From Otatea glauca (Eukaryota; Streptophyta; Magnoliopsida; Poales; Poaceae): DNA of 64,000 bases. Location: positions 5,509,760 through 5,573,759 of the forward strand of contig CM070727.1 in assembly GCA_036346275.1 (NCBI GenBank), given 5' to 3'. Under the pieces are notes generated by a model. The model searched no databases. It worked only from the letters and a program-made list of their open reading frames with translations, and was not told the origin of the DNA. How positions within the stretch are numbered: the stretch's first letter is position 1; each line of letters opens with the position of its first letter. A program made the translations under genes and the position numbers. Positions 33,186 through 45,367 of the stretch are shown here, piece after piece.

Positions 33186-35749
33186 ATGGACCCAGATGGA
33201 GTAGCGAAGGCGTTCGTGGAGCACTACTACCGCACGTTCGACACCAACCGGGCGGCGCTGGCGGGGCTCTACCAGGAGGGCTCCATGCTCACCTTCGAGG
33301 GCGATAAGTTCATGGGCGCCGCCGCCATCGTCGGGAAGCTCACCTCCCTCCCCTTCGCCACCTGCACCCACTGCATCACCACCGTCGACTGCCAGCCGTC
33401 TGGCCCGACGGGCGGCATGCTCGTCTTCGTCTCCGGCTCGCTCCAGCCCGACGGCGGGGAGCACCACATCAAGTTCTCACAGGTGGGAACCGATCCTTTG
33501 GCCTGATCTGATTCGTAGTTGCTGGAATATTTTGCGGTGATTGGATCGGGGCTAGATCTCCGTACTGGAATGTTCTAGAAGCGTCTTAGGATCTGTTGTT
33601 GCGATGGGGTGTCCAATTGCAGTTGATGCGCTTAGATCTCCAGCCTGGAATGTTTTAGGAAGGTGCTAGGTCGTCGTGATTCGTCATGTGACTGTTGTTG
33701 CTGGCTTGCTGCTGCTATGATGTATTTTTATATCTCCATCAGGGATGTCTTGTGAGTGTGCTAGGTTGTAGTGGTTTGATTAACAATTGTTAATAATTGC
33801 TGGTCTGATTTGCCTGCTTTAAGTAGTTTGATTGCATTATAACTTGCTCACTAGTGGATTTGTTTGATTTGATCTCTGGTTAATGGTTATTGCCCTGGAG
33901 ATCGAATGGTTGCTGATCTATGGTCCGATGAGCTAAGGATCTAATGTTAGATCCTGGGACTGTACTGTTCCTGTGATCTACTATTGGTCATTATTAGACG
34001 TTGTACCAGTCTTTGTGTTAGCTTTTAGATAGCTTCTAGGATTCTCAATGTTACATACCTGTTAGGATTTGACATATGGTCTGCAAATGTTGCTTGCCGT
34101 CAGTGCTTACTCATTGTGATGACACGCTGTGTGTGTGTTGAACTTAGTTTATGTTTATTCTTGTTATCTGTGCTGGCCTGTGATATCTTTTTGTGCTATA
34201 GGGATTTGAGATTTATGTAATGCTGTAGTGCTCGGTCACTCAATCTGGTTCACTGTTATTGGTTATATTCTTGTTATCTATGCCTGCCTGTGATATCTCT
34301 TTGTGCTGTAGGGATTTGAGATTTGTGTAATGCTGTAGTGCTAGGTCAATCAATCTGGTTCATTGTTATTGGTTATGTGGAGTTAGTTTTTGTTGTGTGT
34401 TCACTGTGTTGTCTGGATAATACACTATTAGGTAGGAGGTATCAGTAGTAAGGGATTGTGTTCCATTTTTGTAATAGATTCCTGCCGTAGTTAAGGGTAT
34501 TGTAGATGTCGCAAATTTCACAGATCTTGGTTTGACTTTATTTAGGTTCTTAACTCTGAATTGTCATCTTGAACCTTGGATATTGCATTTATATACACTT
34601 TATACTAGCATTGGCTCATCTTGTATTTCTGATTTCCTCATGTGCACCATTGAGCATAAGCTTCTGAACACAAATATGGCATGTTGCATATTTAGTGACA
34701 AGGTGGTTTCACTTTCAACTGGACCAATCTATTTGGCAGTTCTGTATATCTGGGAATACCAAAACTGCTTTCTTCCATGTTTTGTCTTCTGACTGGCATA
34801 TCATGGAATCTTGTAGGGTTGTACACCACTTTTCTCTCTCTCTCTCTCTCTCTTTTTCTAGTTAAGTTTAGTTCCTAAGTTGATCTCTGCACTGTTTCCT
34901 GTTGATTTTTAGTTACTGCTTACTACCATGCAGTACAACCTTTATTTAGGTCATACCTTATTACTTGTTAACCAAAAGTGGCATGCTCCAGTGCATATAT
35001 TCTGATAAGATGGATCGGATCAAATTCATGCGGTTGGCTTTCATTCATCCATGGTGAATCAAATAGTATTGCTAGTTATGTATTTCCTCTACAATATTCT
35101 AGATTTTAATTAATTGTTCCTGGCTCACCTTTGTTGTCTATTTGCTTTTTGCGAGAAATTATCACACATGTTTATGATTCAAATCTTCATTGTGGCACCA
35201 CTATGTGCATGACCAGTTGGATTTGAGCTTCTGGCAGCTATGTTGTGTCTATGAGCTGTGGCTTTTATGTTTGTGCTTTTTTTTCAGATAATTTATCTGA
35301 ATCCCTCTAAGGGGACTAGACTACCTTAATTTTTCTGTTATGTAATTGTTGACATCTGATTGTTAAGATGTAACACCCTAGACGAAATTTTGCTCATTGT
35401 CCTAGTCCATCGTGGGACGGCCCACACATCCATAGCACCTCCGGTTAACCCTTTTACACGAAGCGAGGATGAAAGTGTAAGTGGGGTGCTATGCATGCGT
35501 GGGTCCACCCCATGGTATGCTGGGCTTTGAGCGAATTTTGGACCAAGGTGTTACCGATGGTATCAGAGCATTTTGGGCCAGGGTATTACATAAGATCTGC
35601 CTAAATTTACTGGAAAGTTTTTGGTTGACATGCTTGATGGTGTCTCTGCTGATTGCAAGCTGCTGTTGGTGCAGATGTTCCAGCTGATGCCAGTTGGACC
35701 AGGGAACTTCTACGTGCAGAACGACATGTTCCGCCTGAACTACGGCTAA
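33186..35749 (+). CDS. NTF2: nuclear transport factor 2 (NTF2)
   Basis: Two exons, 33186-33482 and 35675-35749, join in frame to 123 residues, the normal length for NTF2. The first exon starts MDPDGVAKAFVEHYYRTFDTNR, has LYQEGSMLTFEG and GAAAIVGKLTSLPF, then the beta-sheet core ending GEHHIKFSQ. The second encodes MFQLMPVGPGNFYVQNDMFRLNYG. NTF2 is a homodimer that binds RanGDP and FG nucleoporins and returns Ran to the nucleus. The single intron is 2.2 kb. It carries a 110-bp tandem duplication, a (CT)n tract at about 34832 and a mini-LTR element 84 bp before the acceptor. Confidence 0.96.
34157..34376 (+). repeat. 110-bp tandem duplication in the NTF2 intron
   Basis: ATTCTTGTTATCTGTGCTGG at 34157 recurs at 34267 and the two units stay about 93% similar up to TTATTGGTTAT. 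This is a simple tandem duplication without an effect on splice sites. Confidence 0.85.
35369..35590 (+). mobile_element. TRIM/SMART-like mini-LTR element in the NTF2 intron
   Basis: The 222-bp unit starts TGTAACACCCTAG and ends CAGGGTATTACA, flanked by the 5-bp duplication TAAGA (35364-35368 and 35591-35595). A perfect primer-binding site for initiator tRNA-Met, TGGTATCAGAGC, lies at 35558-35569, just after GGTGTTACCGA, which looks like the end of the left LTR. Only about 20 bases follow it before the right end. It has no coding capacity, so it must have moved with proteins supplied by another element. Confidence 0.7.
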
Positions 35750-36961
35750 GAACCTTCCCCAAGATTTCATAGAGATTGTTCTCCCTCTGGAAGTCACGGA
35801 GAATGTTTTCCAGAAACAATCAAGTTGTGGTTTTTGTGTTGAATGATGAAAGCTTTATGGTGTTTTGTTCTCAGCACTTCATGTGATTTGTTGCGAGGAA
35901 TTGTGATTCCCTGTGTGGATCTGTACTCTAGGATTTACTATTTTCCTTGTCTTATATACTAGCTATGTTATTTTATGAAGGCTGTGGAGAAAATTTAACT
36001 GTTCTTTTCGTGTTGGTGCATCCCTGACTTGCGCTACGGCCTTTTTTATCTTGGTGTATGCAAACTTCGAATACATTTGATATTGTGATTTTGCAGACTG
36101 CCAAATCCTCTATTTCTTACTGAATCTGTAGGGCATGAAGACAAGAAGGAAAGGGTTGTACGTCACAGGGAATGCAGATACGCGGTGATGTCTGGTTGAT
36201 GCTGAAATTCCATTTGTTCCCGTAGGCGTTAGGCGGGTGCATACGTCTGACGCCTAATTGCCACCTAGGCTGGTTAGGCAGCCACCTTAGACGGGAGAAA
36301 TTAGCCAAGGCAGGATGGTTTAGCCTAGCATCTAGGCCGGCCTAAGGGACACTGCTAATTTCATGTTTTGTACTTGTATTTTGTCTCTATTTTCTTATAC
36401 CTTGTGTTTCTTCGCTCCTAGACTCCTAGCCAGGGGTTACTGCCGCCGGCGGTGATAAAGCAACACGACGCCGGTGCGTAAATTATACCGACGACCTCTG
36501 ATTTTGATGTTGGTGGTTGCTTGCCGGTAGAGCTGAGCTTTACAATACACCCGCAGATGCTTTGCTTCGAAGGGTTGCTCTCCTCTTGCTTTCATGGCCC
36601 TACTTTTGACCTGATCACCAAACCTTTGATTTCGTGTGGTCTCGGGGCACCCGTTTCCTTGCGGGAACCCACACTTCCAGTTCCAGAAGAAGAGCTAACG
36701 TCAGGTCTGCTTAACGATCCCAGTATTGACAGTAATCTGTAGCAATCTCATAGCGTTTTGGGGGTTCGGGAGAAGCAGCACTTACACGAGAGTCTCTGTT
36801 AGGCTTGATCGCTTGGACAAGGATTAAGTGAAGTTCAACTGGAGGAGAGACAAAGTTTATGTAAAAAAAATGAGACAGTGATGTGAAAATGGACAAAAAA
36901 AATCACCCCTTCTCATTTCCCATTTATGATCCGCAAAGTCAGACTCGAAATTTCAAGTATA
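35750..36961. other. NTF2 3' UTR and intergenic DNA
   Basis: The first 350 bases are the likely 3' UTR. The segment 36210-36345 is rich in TAGGCG/CGCCTAA inverted pieces (transposon-like). An open frame at 36521-36742 has a protein-like composition but no recognised family. Confidence 0.35.
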
Positions 36962-36969
36962 GGTGACAC

Positions 36970-37357
36970 CAGGGTTCACAATTTCGTTTCGGAATCGAAA
37001 ACCGCTAGCCCGGCGTTGACGGTTTTCGCGATAAATCGTTCGAAACCCGTGAAAAACCGAACGGTTTGCAAATTCAAAAAAATTGAATTATGGTCAAACC
37101 TAGGAGCGAAAACCACGGTTTTTGACGAAAAAACGCTCGGTTTTCACAAAAAACCAACCGACCAATTAGATGTTCCTACAAAACAGTTTTTGAGTGGTTT
37201 TCAACGAAAACCACGGTTTTTCATCGGTTTTCGAGCGGTTTTTAACGCATAATTTTTTTTTCAATATTTTTTTAAAATTAGAGCGGTTTTGGATCTCAAT
37301 TGGTAGCGGTACGCTCGAAACCCGCGGTTTTCGAACGATTTTGGTTTTGTGAACCTG
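36970..37357. mobile_element. hAT MITE (CAGGGTTCACAA family)
   Basis: The left end CAGGGTTCACAATTTCG and the right end, the complement of CAGGTTCACAAAACC, are inverted repeats. They are flanked by a perfect 8-bp duplication GGTGACAC at 36962-36969 and 37358-37365. The 388-bp interior is full of AAAACCG/CGGTTTT motifs in both orientations and is non-coding. Confidence 0.88.
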
Positions 37358-37365
37358 GGTGACAC

Positions 37366-38744
37366 TACCAAGTTCTACTCAACAATCAGTCATACCTCAA
37401 ACAGTAGCAAGGGTAGCGAAAGACAGCACAATAGGGAGTGTGTCAATGCCAATGGAACAACAATAAGATACAAACTTATTGAGAAACACGGAATTTCCAG
37501 TCATTCTGCCAAGAAACAGAAACTCTCCATTTCCGAAACAATTAGAAGCCCCACGTAATAACCAAGCCAGAACATTCTTCCCATATGTACAGAGTTTGCT
37601 GTCAAGAAATATCCTCCTAGATATAGTATTATAAAACCATTTAAACTTGTTGCGGTGTTACATGGTAAAAAGTTGTCCAGGAAGGAAAATATAGGTCGCA
37701 ACAACGACAACCCTGCCCAACTGTCTGCTTCTATACACCACCGTGGGGAGCCTATTTCGTATTCGACTTCACATCTGCATGAATGGAGGCTTGGAAAATA
37801 TATGCCCTGCCAGAAGAGGACAATGAATAGGTCATGTTATACTGTTACGTGGATAGTTAAGTAAGCAATGTAGGTGAAAAGTCTTGGCAGCATGATAATG
37901 ACATACTCATAGCATTATTTACTAGCAATGAAAATTGAAAAACACAAGGAATTGCATTGATATGATCACATGAACTGGGTTAGTAGGTTTAGAATGTAGT
38001 ACCGATTCTTGAGGGTGTACTTAAAACCAAGCAGCATTGTTTTTTACAAAAAAAATTACAGTTCAGATTTTCATGTCTAAACAAAACTTTTCTAGAACAA
38101 ATCGAGGTTGGAAGAATTGAGGTTCAGGTTCACAACTATTGCTCCCTCAAAAGCAGCCTCTAATTGCAATATTTAATTATCTCGCTCCAAATTTCTTTTC
38201 CTATTGGGAATGTAAGAGTGATAGCGAAATGCTGAAAGGAATACGCTAGGTCAAGCTCCAGTTCTCTCTCTTTCTTTCCTTTATTTTTGTCTGAGACTAA
38301 GAAAGCTATTCTTCAGCAAAATCGTCGCTCCTTACAGTTTTTCCCCCTAAGAAACTCCGCCTGTCCCCCATCAACATGAACCAAGTTATTAAGCTCCTTT
38401 TTTCTGGTCTCCTACTAAACAGGCACTAAAGCACTAAGCAACTAAAATTCCCATTTCATTGTTACATGCTCTTTTTGACTTTATATGTTCCCTGTCCTTC
38501 CCCCTTTAATTTCATACGGTCGGTGGGACTGTTATCCTCTTTTCCATTAAGATAATTCATCAACCTGCAGTTCCCAATTTTCTGGCTTGACCTAACTTAC
38601 AGAACTAAAACATACGGGGAATGAACTTGCACAAACTTGCCCTTACAGAAACCGATTCATTTTCCCGTTCCCATTTTTTGAGGGATAGGGTGGCGGTGCC
38701 CAACGCTTAAATCCTAAGTTAATTTAATTGCTCAGGAAATAGAG

Positions 38745-38745
<1 letters not shown>
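37366..38745. other. intergenic DNA, nothing recognised
   Basis: AT-rich sequence without a supportable gene or bounded repeat. The right part may include the 3' region of the minus-strand gene at 39188-39529. Confidence 0.35.

Positions 38746-38803
<58 letters not shown>
38746..38803. repeat. (TA)n microsatellite, 58 bp
   Basis: An uninterrupted TA tract with no Micron-like element inside it, unlike the tracts near 30790 and 58230. Confidence 0.97.
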
Positions 38804-38806
<3 letters not shown>

Positions 38807-39187
38807 GCCACCTTCGTGCCAAGTTAACTCCTGAGGGCTGTTCACATTGTCTGGAAAACAATTAAGCGTGCATATGGTGTCCTCCTGAACTTAATCAACA
38901 GGTCAATCCTAAAATCACTACTTGAATCCAGAAAATAAGTAAATTTCGGCATTCAGAACAATTTAAGGTGCCCAAAGACAATCGATGCTTCAAACTTGGG
39001 CAGAAATATGCGAAGGCACTCAATTTGGCGTATTAACCCCGATCGGGCCAGGAAACCTCACCAATTCTCGTGCTCAAGCCTCAATCCCAGTTACGCCCAA
39101 ATTCACATTGAGTCACAATGTTGACCAACCTAAACATACAAAAGACAAGCCTTTCTTTCCCCAAGCATATGAACATAAACGGCCGAA

Positions 39188-39529
39188 TCACGTACATGTG
39201 GAGGCCTCCTTCGGCGAGGACGAGCACGCGGCGGCGGGCCAGAAGAAGGCCCTCCCGATCCCGGAGAGGTTGGTGACGAAGCCGACGAAGAGGAACAGGC
39301 AGGCGAGCCCGATGACCCAGGGCATGAGGAAGAAGCCCAGCATGAAGGTCACCGACCCGCATAGCATGAGCGCCATCGACGCGCCCAGCGCCATGGACGC
39401 CACCCCCGCCGCCGACACCTGCCGCGGCCCCGCCCGGGCCCCCTCCTCCGGCGACCGGAGCATGGTGAGCAGGAGCGCGCAGATCTCGTAGAGCAGGCGC
39501 GACTGGTGGGCCTCCGCCGCCGACCTCAT
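39188..39529 (-). CDS. small two-helix membrane protein, function unknown
   Basis: A GC-rich minus-strand frame of 113 residues runs from ATG 39529 to a stop at 39188. The N-terminus is hydrophilic (MRSAAEAHQSRLLYEICALL and PEEGARAGPRQVSAAG). Two predicted membrane helices follow, AASMALGASMALMLCG-type and MPWVIGLACLFLFVGFVTNL, with a short Cys/Ser-rich tail. The start was chosen because GC content and codon use drop above it and because the upstream in-frame extension is AT-rich. I believe similar proteins exist in other grasses but cannot name a family. A Copia LTR begins 476 bp upstream of the start codon. It could be one exon of a larger gene, since no other exon was found. Confidence 0.7.
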   Translation of the reverse strand: MRSAAEAHQSRLLYEICALLLTMLRSPEEGARAGPRQVSAAGVASMALGASMALMLCGSVTFMLGFFLMPWVIGLACLFLFVGFVTNLSGIGRAFFWPAAACSSSPKEASTCT

Positions 39530-40004
39530 GACGCCGCCGTGGAACTCTGGCCCTGGAATCTTGGACGTGAAGAGGAGATGGCCGATGGGAATACCGAAAT
39601 GGTTTTGCTTCGCGTAGCTGTTCTCTCTTTTTGGTTGGGTACTTGGGTCTACGCTTTTTTTTTTTACGCTTTCTTGTTGTTGAAACTTGAAGGCAGACTC
39701 AAAGAGGGGAGAGATGACAACATGGCTTCTGTTGAAATAGGGGAAGGATCCACCGACTACGAGAGGATAATGGTAGGCTACGGCTACGCTCATGGATAAA
39801 CTACTCTTTTGTTGGTTGGTTATTTCCGGTGTGACGTGGGTAACTGTGCAACTGATTGTTTTCTCTCCTCTCTTTGAAGGTCTGCAACTGATTGGTTAAT
39901 CTTCAAGTTTACCATCAATCTATGTTTCTCCTTGAAAAAAACTTTAAGGAACTGTTTGGCACGCGAGAATTTTATATGGTGTATCTTCGGAATCGTGCGT
40001 TATC

Positions 40005-40937
40005 TGTTAGATTATTATGGGATGGCCCATAATTAATTTAATAGAAATTCCAAAAGGCCCATTAGAATACTAGGAGTCATGAAATTGGTTTAGTACCATA
40101 TGGGTAATTGAGAGAAGGTTTGACCAACTTAAATAGTTGAGTTGTGTGCCTCTCAATTAGCAAGGTGGAAAAGGTAAAGGCAGCACACAGCTTGCCGAGC
40201 CGAGCCGAGGCGTGTGCGTGCGTGAGCGAGAGGCAAGCGAGCGGTTTGTTTTGTTGTTAATCGCCGCCGCGATTACAGAACGGACGTGGTTGATGGTGGC
40301 ATAATGGTCGACGATTCATCGTAACGGCTACGAGTTGATGGTCGGTAATGGCGGCCGCTCGCTGCATGTCGCGAGGCTATATAAGGAGAGCCACGGTGTG
40401 CTTTTCTTCACCGCAGAACTCTCCCACGCAGACTCCATTCATCCTTTGTTCTCATTGTCCTTTGCATTCCCGCCTCTGTTTTTGCGCGCACAAGTAGCAG
40501 AGGGAGCAGCCTCGGAACCTCGCCCTTCTTGAGATCTTGCTCGAGATAGAAGGCCGATAAGGTTTTGGGGAGCGACCACGCGATCGCTCGAAGGTGTTCT
40601 GAAGCGCATCGCGACCGCAACGCGTCGCGACCGCATCAACCTCTTCATCGCACTAACGCTTCATCTGCGACAACCTGTGATCGTCTACTTCACCGCCGTC
40701 ATGGCGAACGAGAATGTTACACTGCGCTACGTGCCAACGGTGGCACGGCTCAAGGGTATATTAACTTATACCGTGTTTTATTCATGTTGATTTCTTGTTC
40801 ATTAGTCTTTGCGTATGAGATAGATAATTTGTTATCTAGTACCTTTGGCTTTGAACAAAAAAATGCATCTTTGTTTAATCATGATTTATGTAATTCTGTG
40901 GATTAAAATATTGAGAAAATTCCTAATATTTCCAACA
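40005..40937 (+). repeat. Copia 5' LTR (933 bp)
   Basis: It is highly similar to 45368-46471. A CTATATAAGG core promoter lies at about 40378, followed by a conserved ATGGCGAACGAGAATG also present in the other LTR. It is shorter than the 3' LTR, mainly because it lacks the expanded CGAGT/CGAGA repeats. Confidence 0.93.
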
Positions 40938-41019
40938 ATCCAAAAACCTTATTCTAGGAATTTTACAACTCATGGTTTCATTTGCGCGCTTAAGCCAACT
41001 ATATTTGTGGCGCAAATTA

Positions 41020-44000
41020 CAAGCGTTAGCGCGCTAAGATGATTTTGTGGTTGACCGCCATGAACGTGTATCACGTTGCGCAAGGCAAACCATACTGAGT
41101 GGGCTCTCTCGGGAGCAGAGAGTGCCTTCACGGTGCGGATAACTTGTTTGAGGCGCCGTGATTAGTGTTCTTGGAGAAAATCTTGTTGATGTGTACATGA
41201 TTTTGCCAAGTGGTAAAGAAATGTGAGATGCACTTGAGGCAAAATTCGGAGTCTCTGACGCGGGCAGTGAACTCTATGTCATGGAGCAGTTTCATGACTA
41301 CAAGATGGTTGATGACCACTCTGTAGTAGAACAGGCTCATGAGGTTCAAGCTTTTGCGAAAGAACTTGAGAATTTTACATGTGCATTACCCGACAAGTTT
41401 GTGGCGGGATGCATCATAGCGAAGCTGCCACCTTCTTGGAGGGATTTTGCCACTACTCTAAAACACAAGAGACAAGAGTTCAGCGTTGTTGGTCTTATTG
41501 GGTCTCTAAATGTTGAGGAGAAAGCGAGGGCAAAAGATATACGTGGGAAAGAAAGTTCTAGTACCAATGTGGTACAAAAGAAAATCTTTCAATTCAACAA
41601 GAAGAATAAAAATAAGTCTGAAAAGCCTGAGAACAAGAACAAGGCCGCTCAAACTACTAGCTTCAAGAAGAAGAAGAATAAAAGAAAGGAAACCGCTTTG
41701 TTCAGAATGGTATGCGATCATTGGGCAAAGGATTGCCCTGATCGCAAAGACAATAAGCAGAAAAAGTCTGCCAACGTTGTTATTGGCAATACTGAGGAGG
41801 AAACATCCGGGTATGTTTCAATACCTACCGTTCTATCAGTATGTCGTTCACCTGATTGGTGGATTGACACGGGGGCCAATATACATGTTTGTGCTGACAG
41901 ATCCTTATTCTCTTCTTACCAGGTCGCAGGGGCTACCTCCGTGTTGATGGAGAATGGGTCGCAGGCATTTGTACGTGGAGTCGGCACAGTTGACTTGAAG
42001 TTTACTTCAGGAAAAGTCGTGCGACTGAGGAACGTGCATCACGTGCCCGTGATAAATAAAAACCTTGTCAGCGGGTCTCTATTGTGTAGAGATGGTTTTA
42101 AGCTAGTTTTTGAATCCAATAAATGTGTTGTTTCTAAAATTGGAACTTTTATTGGAAAAGGCTATGAGAGCGGAGGCTTGTTTCGCTTGTCTTTGTGGAC
42201 ATGAATAAAATTGTGAATCATGTTTGTAATCATGAGACCGATGTTTGGCATTCACGACTTTGTCATATTAATCTTGGTTGCATGATGCGGTTAGCCAAGA
42301 TGAATTTAATCCCAAAATTTACCCAAGTCAAAGGTTCTAAGTGTCAAGTGTGTGTGCAATCTAAGCAACCTCGCAAGCCTCACAAGGCGGTGAGGCGAGA
42401 AATTTGGCACCGTTAGAACTAGTTCATACCGATTTATGCGAGATGAGCGGGAGTTGACAAAGGGTGGTAAGAGGTATTTCATGACTTTGATTGATGATTC
42501 TACTAGATATTGCTATGTGTATTTATTAAAGTCAAAAGATGAGGCTTTTCACTATTTTAAGATCTATAAAGTCAAGTCGAGAACCAACTTGAGAGAAAAA
42601 TCAAACGGGTTAGGTCGGATCGTGGTGGAGAATACTTTTCTAATGAGTTTAATTTATTCTGTGAGGAACATGGAATAATCCATGAGAGGACGCCTCCTAT
42701 TCGCCCCAATCAAATGGGGTTACAGAAAGAAAGAACCGTACTCTAAGCGAGATGGTTAACGCCATGTTAGAAACAATGGGACTTTCCAAGGAATGGTGGG
42801 GTGAGGCTATATTGATCGCTTGTCATGTCCTAAACAGGTTCCTACAAAGAATAAAGAAATCACACCATTCGAGGAATGGGAGAGGAAAAGATTAAATTTC
42901 TCTTATTTACGTGCTTGGGGTCATTTGGCTAAAGTGAATGTGCCTATCCCAAAGAAGCGTAAACTTGGACCAAAAACCGTTGATTGTGTCTTCATTGGTT
43001 ATGCTTTTCACAGCAGAGGATATAGATTCTTAATAGTGAAATCTGGAGTACCGATATGAATGAAGGTACAATTTTGAGTCCAATGATGCCATATTCTTTG
43101 AGGACTTATTTCCTATGAAAGAGACACTTAGCTCATCGGCCAAGAATCTATCTTCTCTCCTAAACCTTCCACTCCTATACAAATTGAGCCCATTTTGAGG
43201 AAAATCCAATAGATGAGGGCAATGAAGTAACTCGTAAGAGTAAGAGACTAAGGACTACAAAGTCTTTTGGTGATGACTTCATTGTATATCTAGTGGATGA
43301 TACTCCAAGAACCATTGAGGAGGCTTATTCATCGCAGGACGCTGACTATTGGAAGAAAGCGGTCCAGAGTGAGATGAATTCCATCTTGAGCAATGGAACT
43401 TGGGAAGTTGTTGAACGTCCATATGGGTGTAAACACAGAGGATGTAAGTGGGTGTTCAAGAAAAAGCTAAGGCCTGATGGTACGATTGAAAAGTACAAGA
43501 CAAGGCTTGTGGCCAAGGGTTATACCCAGAAAGAAGGCGAGGACTTCTTTGATACTTACTCACCTGTTGCCAGATTGACTACTATTAGAGTACTACTGTC
43601 TTTGGTCGCCTCCTACTCTCGATCATTAATCGGATGGATGTAAAGACGGCTTTCCTTAATGGAGAGTTGGAAGAGGAAATCTATATGGATCACTGATGGA
43701 TTTGTAGTAAAGGGTCATGAAGGAAAAGTGTGTAGGTTGTTGAAGTCCTTGTATGGCCTTAAGCAAGCACCTAGCGATGTACGAGAAGTTCGACAGAACT
43801 TTAACATCTGCCGACTTTGTTGTGAATGAAGTCGACAAATGTGTGTATTACCGCTATGGTGAGGGTGAAGGAGTGATTATGTGTCCGTATGTTGATGACA
43901 TCTCGATCTTTGGGACGAACCTTAATGTGATTAAGGAAGTCAAGGACTTCTTGTCCGAAAACTTTGAAATGAAAGATTTGGGAGTAGCGGATGTCATCTT

Positions 44001-44828
44001 AAACATTAAATTGTTAAGAGAAGGTGACGGTGGGATTACTCTTGAGCAGTCCCATTATGTGGAAAAGGTGTTGATAGCGATTGCAAACCTGCTCCAACGC
44101 CGTATGATCCAAGTGTGCTATTACGAAAGAACCAACGAATAGCAAAGGATCAATTGAGATATTCCCAAATCATTGGTTCATTGATGTATTTAGCTAGTGC
44201 AACAAGGCCTGATATCTCGTTTGCTGTGAGCAAACTAAGCCGGTTTGTTTCAAACCCGGGAGATAATCATTGGCATGCTCTTGAGAGAGTAATGCGCTAT
44301 CTAAAAGGGACATCAAGTTATGGAATTCACTACACCGGATACCCTAGGGTACTTGAGGGTTATAGTGATTCAAACTGGATATCTGATGCTGATGAAATAA
44401 AAGCCACAAGTGGATATGTGTTCACATTGGGTGGTGGAGCTGTTTCTTGGAAGTCTTGCAAGCAGACCATCTTAACGAGGTCTACAATGGAAGCAGAACT
44501 CACAGCATTAGATACCGCCTCTGTGGAAGCCGACTGGCTGCGTGAACTTGTGAAGGACTTACCGGTAGTTGAGAAACCGGTGCCTGCTATTCTTTTGAAC
44601 TGTGACAATCAGACGGTGATTGTCAAGGTGAACAGTTCTAAGGATAACATGAAGTCATCAAGGCACGTTAAGAGGCGGTTGAAGTCTGTCAGGAAAATGA
44701 GAAACTCCGGAGTTATAGCGTTGGACTATGTCCAGACGGCTAAAAACTTGGCAGATCCTTTTACAAAGGGACTATCACGGAATGTGATAGATGAAGCATC
44801 GAGGGAGATGGGCTTGAGACCCACATAA
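41020..44828 (+). pseudogene. Copia gag-pol polyprotein, disrupted
   Basis: Gag remnants begin near 41020. The segment 41281-42204 is open and holds the gag C-terminus, a damaged zinc knuckle (HWAKDCPDR retained, first Cys lost) and the protease motif DTGA at 41874-41885. GAG-pre-integrase (DVWHSRLCHINLG) and the integrase core (LIDDSTRYCYVYLL) lie at 42195-42678. Reverse transcriptase lies at 43293-44010, with WVFKKKLRPDGTI and the catalytic YVDD at 43888-43899. RNase H lies at 44115-44828, with SRSTMEAELTAL and a final TAA. At least five frameshifts or stops separate these segments. The protein once copied and integrated the element; it cannot now be made intact. Confidence 0.93.
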
Positions 44829-45367
44829 AGTCATGTCTTAGTGGTAACTCATCCTATTTGATCAGAGATCCTGTGAATTAGGATGTTGAGACAAGCTAGT
44901 GACTGGCTGAGAGGAGAGTACATCTGTACTTAGCCCACTCCGTTTGAGATGTAATAACTCTCCTATTCTGTATGGCAGGTTGGTTATACCTTAATGTATT
45001 CCGAGTGGCTTTGATAAGCAGAGATGTTGTCCTACAGAACATCTTATGAGGAATACACCTATACGAGTTCGACTGCTAGTCACAGTCTATGAGATTGGGT
45101 GATCTCTAGAGGCTCATGAAAGGCTAAGGAGTATGACTTATAAGCTCCAAACCGAGGGGATGCATTTAGCAGCCTAGTATCAGTAAAGGACTTTGGTGAA
45201 ACTTGTTCGCACAAAACTGTCAATTCAAGGCATAGTCCATTGTTGGTTGTGGATGAGTGTAACTTTTGTTCTAGATGGAAGTTCAACTTAATCTCCATCG
45301 AAAAACGGTATATCAAACTACATTGAATCGAGAGTATTTCAAATGTGTCTTTGAAATTTGGTGGGAT

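Noticed and set aside
40565..40906. 113-residue frame present twice (also 46102-46440)
   Set aside because: It lies in both LTRs of the Copia element. It is not a separate gene, though the short conserved ATG may belong to the element's leader.
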